Assembly: GCA_944387775.1 (NCBI GenBank)
Contig: CALXGE010000002.1
Span: 1-62,416 of the forward strand
Reading direction: 5' to 3'
Source of the DNA: an uncultured Oscillospiraceae bacterium
GTDB lineage: Bacteria; Bacillota; Clostridia; Oscillospirales; Oscillospiraceae
DNA length: 62,416 nt
Every line of letters starts with the position of its first letter. Position 1 is the stretch's first letter. The notes beneath the pieces are model-generated. The model saw only the letters and a program-made list of their open reading frames with translations. It was not told where the DNA came from and made no database searches. The position numbers and the translations under genes are program-made. Below are positions 59,405 through 62,416 of this stretch, in pieces.

Positions 59405-60823
59405 ATGGAAGGTATTTATGAGGCAATAGCGGCCGGCAATAGCTGGCTGAACGGCATCGTCTGGGGCATTCCCGCCCTGGTGCTGCTGATGGGCGCAGGT
59501 ATCGTTCTCACGGTCATGCTCAAGGGCTTCCAGTTCCGGAAGTTCGGCTATGCCATGAAAAACACCATCGGCAAAATGTTCCATAAGCACGAGGCCAAGA
59601 AGGGAGAAATCACCCCCTTCCAGGCCCTGACCACCGCTCTGGCTGCCACAGTCGGTACCGGCAATATTGCCGGTATTACCTCCGCTGTCACGTTGGGCGG
59701 TGCAGGCTCCATTTTCTGGCTGTGGATTTCCGCCCTGTTAGGTATGGCCACCAAGTACTCCGAGGTGCTGCTGGCGGTAAAATATCGTGAGCGCAATGCC
59801 CACGGCGACTGGGTGGGAGGCCCCATGTACTACATCAGAAACGGACTGGGAAAGAACTGGAAATGGCTGGCTGTGGTTTTCTGTATCTTTGGTGGGCTTG
59901 CTTCCTTCGGTATTGGCAACGCTGTACAGGTAGGTAACATCACCGGTTCCATCAATAACGCCATCCAGCAGTTTGTACCCTCTGCAGCAGAGCATATCTC
60001 CACCATCAATCTGGTACTGGGTATTGTCCTGGCAATCATCGTAGGTGTTGTATTGCTGGGTGGTATCAAGCGCATCGGCAGTGTTACCGAAAAGCTGGTG
60101 CCCGTCATGGCTGCCATATACATTGTAGCCTGCCTGGTGGTTGTATTTGCCAATGTAGCAGACATTCCCCGTGTATTTGGCATGATCTTCCGGGGTGCCT
60201 TTACCCCTGAGGCGGTCACCGGCGGTGCGGTGGGTATTTCTATCAAGCTCTGTATCACCTGGGGTGTCAAGCGCGGCGTATTCTCCAATGAGGCTGGCCT
60301 TGGTTCTGCACCCATTGCGCACGCTGCATCCTCTGAGCCCAACCCCGTCAAGCAGGGCCTCTACGGTATCTTCGAGGTATTCATGGATACCATCGTTATC
60401 TGCACGCTCACCGGCCTGACTCTTCTGCTCACCGCGGATAGCATCGGCATCAGCTATGGTACGGATCCCGGTACAGCTCTGAACGCCCAGGCGCTGGGTA
60501 CGGTGTTCGGCTCCCAGATCGGATCGCTGATCATTGCCATCGGCCTGAGCCTGTTTGCACTGTCCACTGTCCTTAGCTGGGGTCTCTACGGCACCCGCTG
60601 CTGGGAGTTCATCTTCGGTACCAAGGCCATCAAGCCCTACCAGATCATTTTCACCTTGATCGTTATCGTGGGTGCCACCATGAGTCTTGACCTGGCCTGG
60701 AACATTGCCGACACCCTCAACGGCCTCATGGCTATTCCCAACCTGATCGGTGTGCTGGCCCTGTCTGGCGTAGTGGTCAAGACCACAAGGGAATTCTTCG
60801 CCAAGGAAAGAGAACTGCGTTGA
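59405..60823 (+). CDS. Alanine/glycine:cation symporter (AGCS family)
   Basis: 472 aa, about 10-11 transmembrane helices, LeuT fold, importing glycine or alanine with Na+ or H+. Family signatures: TPFQALTTALAATVGTGNIA, GGAGSIFWLWISALLGMATK, GDWVGGPMYYI and VFSNEAGLGSAPIAHAA. GAGAGGAG precedes the ATG. A glycine riboswitch in the leader strongly supports glycine as substrate. It is followed by a closely similar gene. Confidence 0.95.
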   Translation: MEGIYEAIAAGNSWLNGIVWGIPALVLLMGAGIVLTVMLKGFQFRKFGYAMKNTIGKMFHKHEAKKGEITPFQALTTALAATVGTGNIAGITSAVTLGGAGSIFWLWISALLGMATKYSEVLLAVKYRERNAHGDWVGGPMYYIRNGLGKNWKWLAVVFCIFGGLASFGIGNAVQVGNITGSINNAIQQFVPSAAEHISTINLVLGIVLAIIVGVVLLGGIKRIGSVTEKLVPVMAAIYIVACLVVVFANVADIPRVFGMIFRGAFTPEAVTGGAVGISIKLCITWGVKRGVFSNEAGLGSAPIAHAASSEPNPVKQGLYGIFEVFMDTIVICTLTGLTLLLTADSIGISYGTDPGTALNAQALGTVFGSQIGSLIIAIGLSLFALSTVLSWGLYGTRCWEFIFGTKAIKPYQIIFTLIVIVGATMSLDLAWNIADTLNGLMAIPNLIGVLALSGVVVKTTREFFAKERELR

Positions 60824-60862
60824 TAGCCAGTAACTCCGAGCGATTTAAGTAAACAGCTTCAT

Positions 60863-60895
60863 GAGGAGGCCGGATGCTTGCTATCCGGTCTCCTC
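60863..60895 (+). terminator. Hairpin after the first AGCS gene
   Basis: 13-bp stem GAGGAGGCCGGAT/ATCCGGTCTCCTC, no T run. Beyond it, 60896-61114 is AT-rich with no gene seen. Confidence 0.6.
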
Positions 60896-61114
60896 GCATT
60901 ATGTACAGAAAGCGACACATTTGCCACAAAGGAATATTAACAAGAAGAGAATAAAAAATCCATATATAGATTATGAATAAATAATATGCGAAACAGTGTT
61001 CTCCTTACAAAAACATAGGAATTTAAATGGTTTTGCAGTGGTTGTTTTGAAAATAACGTGTATAAAGATGCTGTAAAGGAAACACTGCACCGTGTCAAAA
61101 ATCCTTTTCTTGTC

Positions 61115-61143
61115 TTGTGTAGGACACCTCTCTTTGCTACAAT
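61115..61143 (+). promoter_or_regulatory. Promoter of the second AGCS unit
   Basis: TTGTGT (61115-61120), 17-base spacer, TACAAT (61138-61143), about 28 bases before the riboswitch. Confidence 0.55.
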
Positions 61144-61171
61144 AAAGCCACCAAGCACGCAACTGGACCAT

Positions 61172-61342
61172 GATTGCAGGAGAGCGGCCCGTTATAGCTA
61201 CGGGCTCACCAACGACGTAACACGTACCGGTGCCGGAAGGCGGGACTGCAGTCAATGTAGTATTCTGGAGAAGTCTGCTCAGGCAGATGCCGAAGGTGCA
61301 AGCGGCCAACCCCCGTAAACTCTCAGGCGAAAGGACAGAATG
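61172..61342 (+). promoter_or_regulatory. Glycine riboswitch of the second AGCS gene (divergent aptamer 1)
   Basis: Canonical aptamer 61262-61342: ATTCTG/CAGAAT, GGAGAAG, GCCGAAGGTGCAAG, CTCTCAGGCGAAAGGACAG. Upstream module 61172-61253 is closed by GATTGCAG/CTGCAGTC, with GAGAG, P2 GCCCGT/ACGGGC and CACCAACG. Confidence 0.9.
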
Positions 61343-61424
61343 CCTTCCAGCTGGTCTGCCGGTACCGGATCGCACCGGCAGAAGGTAAGGGAAATTGGTA
61401 TATATGTCATCGTCCTCGCATAAG

Positions 61425-61462
61425 TACGGGAGCGCCGCAGACTATTGGCGCTCCCGTTTTGT
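61425..61462 (+). terminator. Expression-platform terminator, second AGCS
   Basis: Perfect 11-bp stem ACGGGAGCGCC/GGCGCTCCCGT followed by TTTTGTTTT. Confidence 0.85.
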
Positions 61463-61496
61463 TTTGCGCTTGCACGGAATTGAAAGGAGAGAGAGT

Positions 61497-62416
61497 ATGG
61501 AAGGGATCTACAATGCGATTGCGACCGGCAACAGCTTTATCAACGGCATCGTCTGGGGCATTCCCGCCCTGTTCCTGCTGATGGGCGCCGGTATCTTCCT
61601 GACACTGGGACTCAAGGGCTTCCAGTTCCGGAAGTTCGGCTATGCTATGAAGAACACCATCGGCAAGATGTTCCACAAGCATGAAGCGAAAGCAGGTGAG
61701 GTAACACCTTTCCAGGCGCTGACCACCGCTCTGGCCGCCACGGTGGGCACCGGAAATATCGCCGGTATTACCACCGCCGTCACCCTGGGCGGCGCAGGCT
61801 CCATCTTCTGGGTGTGGGTCTCCGCTCTGTTGGGTATGGCCACCAAGTACTCCGAGGTGCTGCTGGCGGTAAAGTACCGGGAACGAAACGCCCACGGCGA
61901 CTGGGTGGGCGGCCCCATGTACTACATCAAGAACGGCCTTGGCAAGGGCTGGTCCTGGCTGGCGGTGATCTTTTGTATCTTCGGCGGCCTCGCCTCCTTC
62001 GGCATCGGCAACGCGGTGCAGGTGGGCAACATCACCGACTCCGTCAACACCGCTATCCAGGCCTTCATCCCCTCCGCCGCTGAGAGCGCCAGTACCATCA
62101 ACCTGGTGCTGGGCGTGGTACTGATGATCATTGTGGGCGTGGTGCTGTTGGGCGGCATCAAGCGCATCGGCAGCGTCACGGAGAAGCTGGTGCCCTTCAT
62201 GTCCCTTATCTACATCATCTCCTGCCTGATCGTCCTGATCGCCCACGCCGGCGAGCTGCCCCGTGTGTTCGGTCTGATCTTCCGCGGCGCGTTCTCCCCT
62301 GAGGCTGTCACCGGCGGCGCTGCCGGTATGACCATCAAGCTCTGCATCGAGTGGGGCGTCAAGCGGGGCGTCTTCTCCAACGAAGCTGGCCTTGGTTCCG
62401 CGCCTATCGCCCACGC
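61497..62416 (+). CDS. Alanine/glycine:cation symporter (AGCS family), partial at window end
   Basis: First 306 codons of a second AGCS gene, open to the window edge. It is very similar to the upstream copy (shared GFQFRKFGYAMKNTIGKMFH, GGPMYYIKNGLGKGW, VFSNEAGLGSAPIAHA), so a tandem duplication. AAAGGAGAGAGAG precedes the ATG. It has its own promoter, riboswitch and terminator, so the two copies can be expressed independently while both respond to glycine. Confidence 0.95.
   Translation, partial: MEGIYNAIATGNSFINGIVWGIPALFLLMGAGIFLTLGLKGFQFRKFGYAMKNTIGKMFHKHEAKAGEVTPFQALTTALAATVGTGNIAGITTAVTLGGAGSIFWVWVSALLGMATKYSEVLLAVKYRERNAHGDWVGGPMYYIKNGLGKGWSWLAVIFCIFGGLASFGIGNAVQVGNITDSVNTAIQAFIPSAAESASTINLVLGVVLMIIVGVVLLGGIKRIGSVTEKLVPFMSLIYIISCLIVLIAHAGELPRVFGLIFRGAFSPEAVTGGAAGMTIKLCIEWGVKRGVFSNEAGLGSAPIAH

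Noticed and set aside
1..62416. CRISPR arrays, rRNA genes, insertion sequences
   Set aside because: No regularly spaced repeats, rRNA sequence or transposase gene was recognised anywhere in the window.

Overview
The window looks like a GC-rich chromosome segment of an anaerobic, spore-forming member of the Clostridia. Evidence: a SleC/Csp germination locus, a SpoIIM-like protein, class III (anaerobic) ribonucleotide reductase, ferredoxin-dependent IorAB, and T-box, glycine and fluoride riboswitches. The high GC and gene content recall Oscillospiraceae such as Flavonifractor, Intestinimonas or Oscillibacter relatives; that placement is inference from gene content.

Layout. 1-1680: right end of an integrated element (excisionase-like protein and tyrosine integrase) abutting the 3' end of tRNA-Pro(CGG). 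1800-6400: two Csp-type subtilases divergent from sleC. 6500-10200: azlCD, an apparent unannotated structured RNA gene (about 7577-7954, minus), a GreA-family factor, a short promoter-to-terminator unit, and a CNNM/CorC transporter. 10240-13710: FecBCD-type metal or metallophore uptake with an FmdE protein. 14010-17265: nrdG and nrdD under a textbook promoter with tandem NrdR boxes; NrdD carries its own glutaredoxin-like domain. 17360-22305: GH3 glycosidase, serine hydrolase, DUF3841 protein.

22378-33609 is an aryl-acid / aromatic amino acid locus: aminotransferase, ACT protein, phenylacetate-CoA ligase, IorAB, an SSS symporter, a second acyl-CoA ligase and a hotdog thioesterase. Two homologous T-box leaders control the ligase/symporter unit (specifier UAC, Tyr) and iorAB (specifier UUC, Phe). 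T-boxes switch genes on when the tRNA is uncharged. The locus therefore looks built to make Phe/Tyr from imported arylacetates rather than to degrade them. A CPA antiporter preceded by a fluoride riboswitch sits in the middle on the opposite strand.

33700-46550 is mostly housekeeping: an ACT-ACT-metallo-beta-lactamase fusion, SpoIIM-like protein, gltX, trpS, tagO/wecA-like and mnaA/wecB-like genes, three small conserved proteins, nth, rarA, an S1-domain protein, a DUF951 protein and a tiny membrane protein. 46648-55403 is a complete glycine cleavage operon (gcvT-glyA fusion, gcvH, gcvPA, gcvPB, lplA, lpdA) behind a tandem glycine riboswitch. 55469-58887: RqcH, Mini-III RNase and a nitroreductase-NUDIX fusion. 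58975 to the end: two successive AGCS glycine/alanine symporter genes, each behind a glycine riboswitch with a divergent first aptamer; the second gene runs off the window. Import and cleavage of glycine are thus co-located and share glycine sensing.

No CRISPR array, insertion sequence or rRNA was seen.
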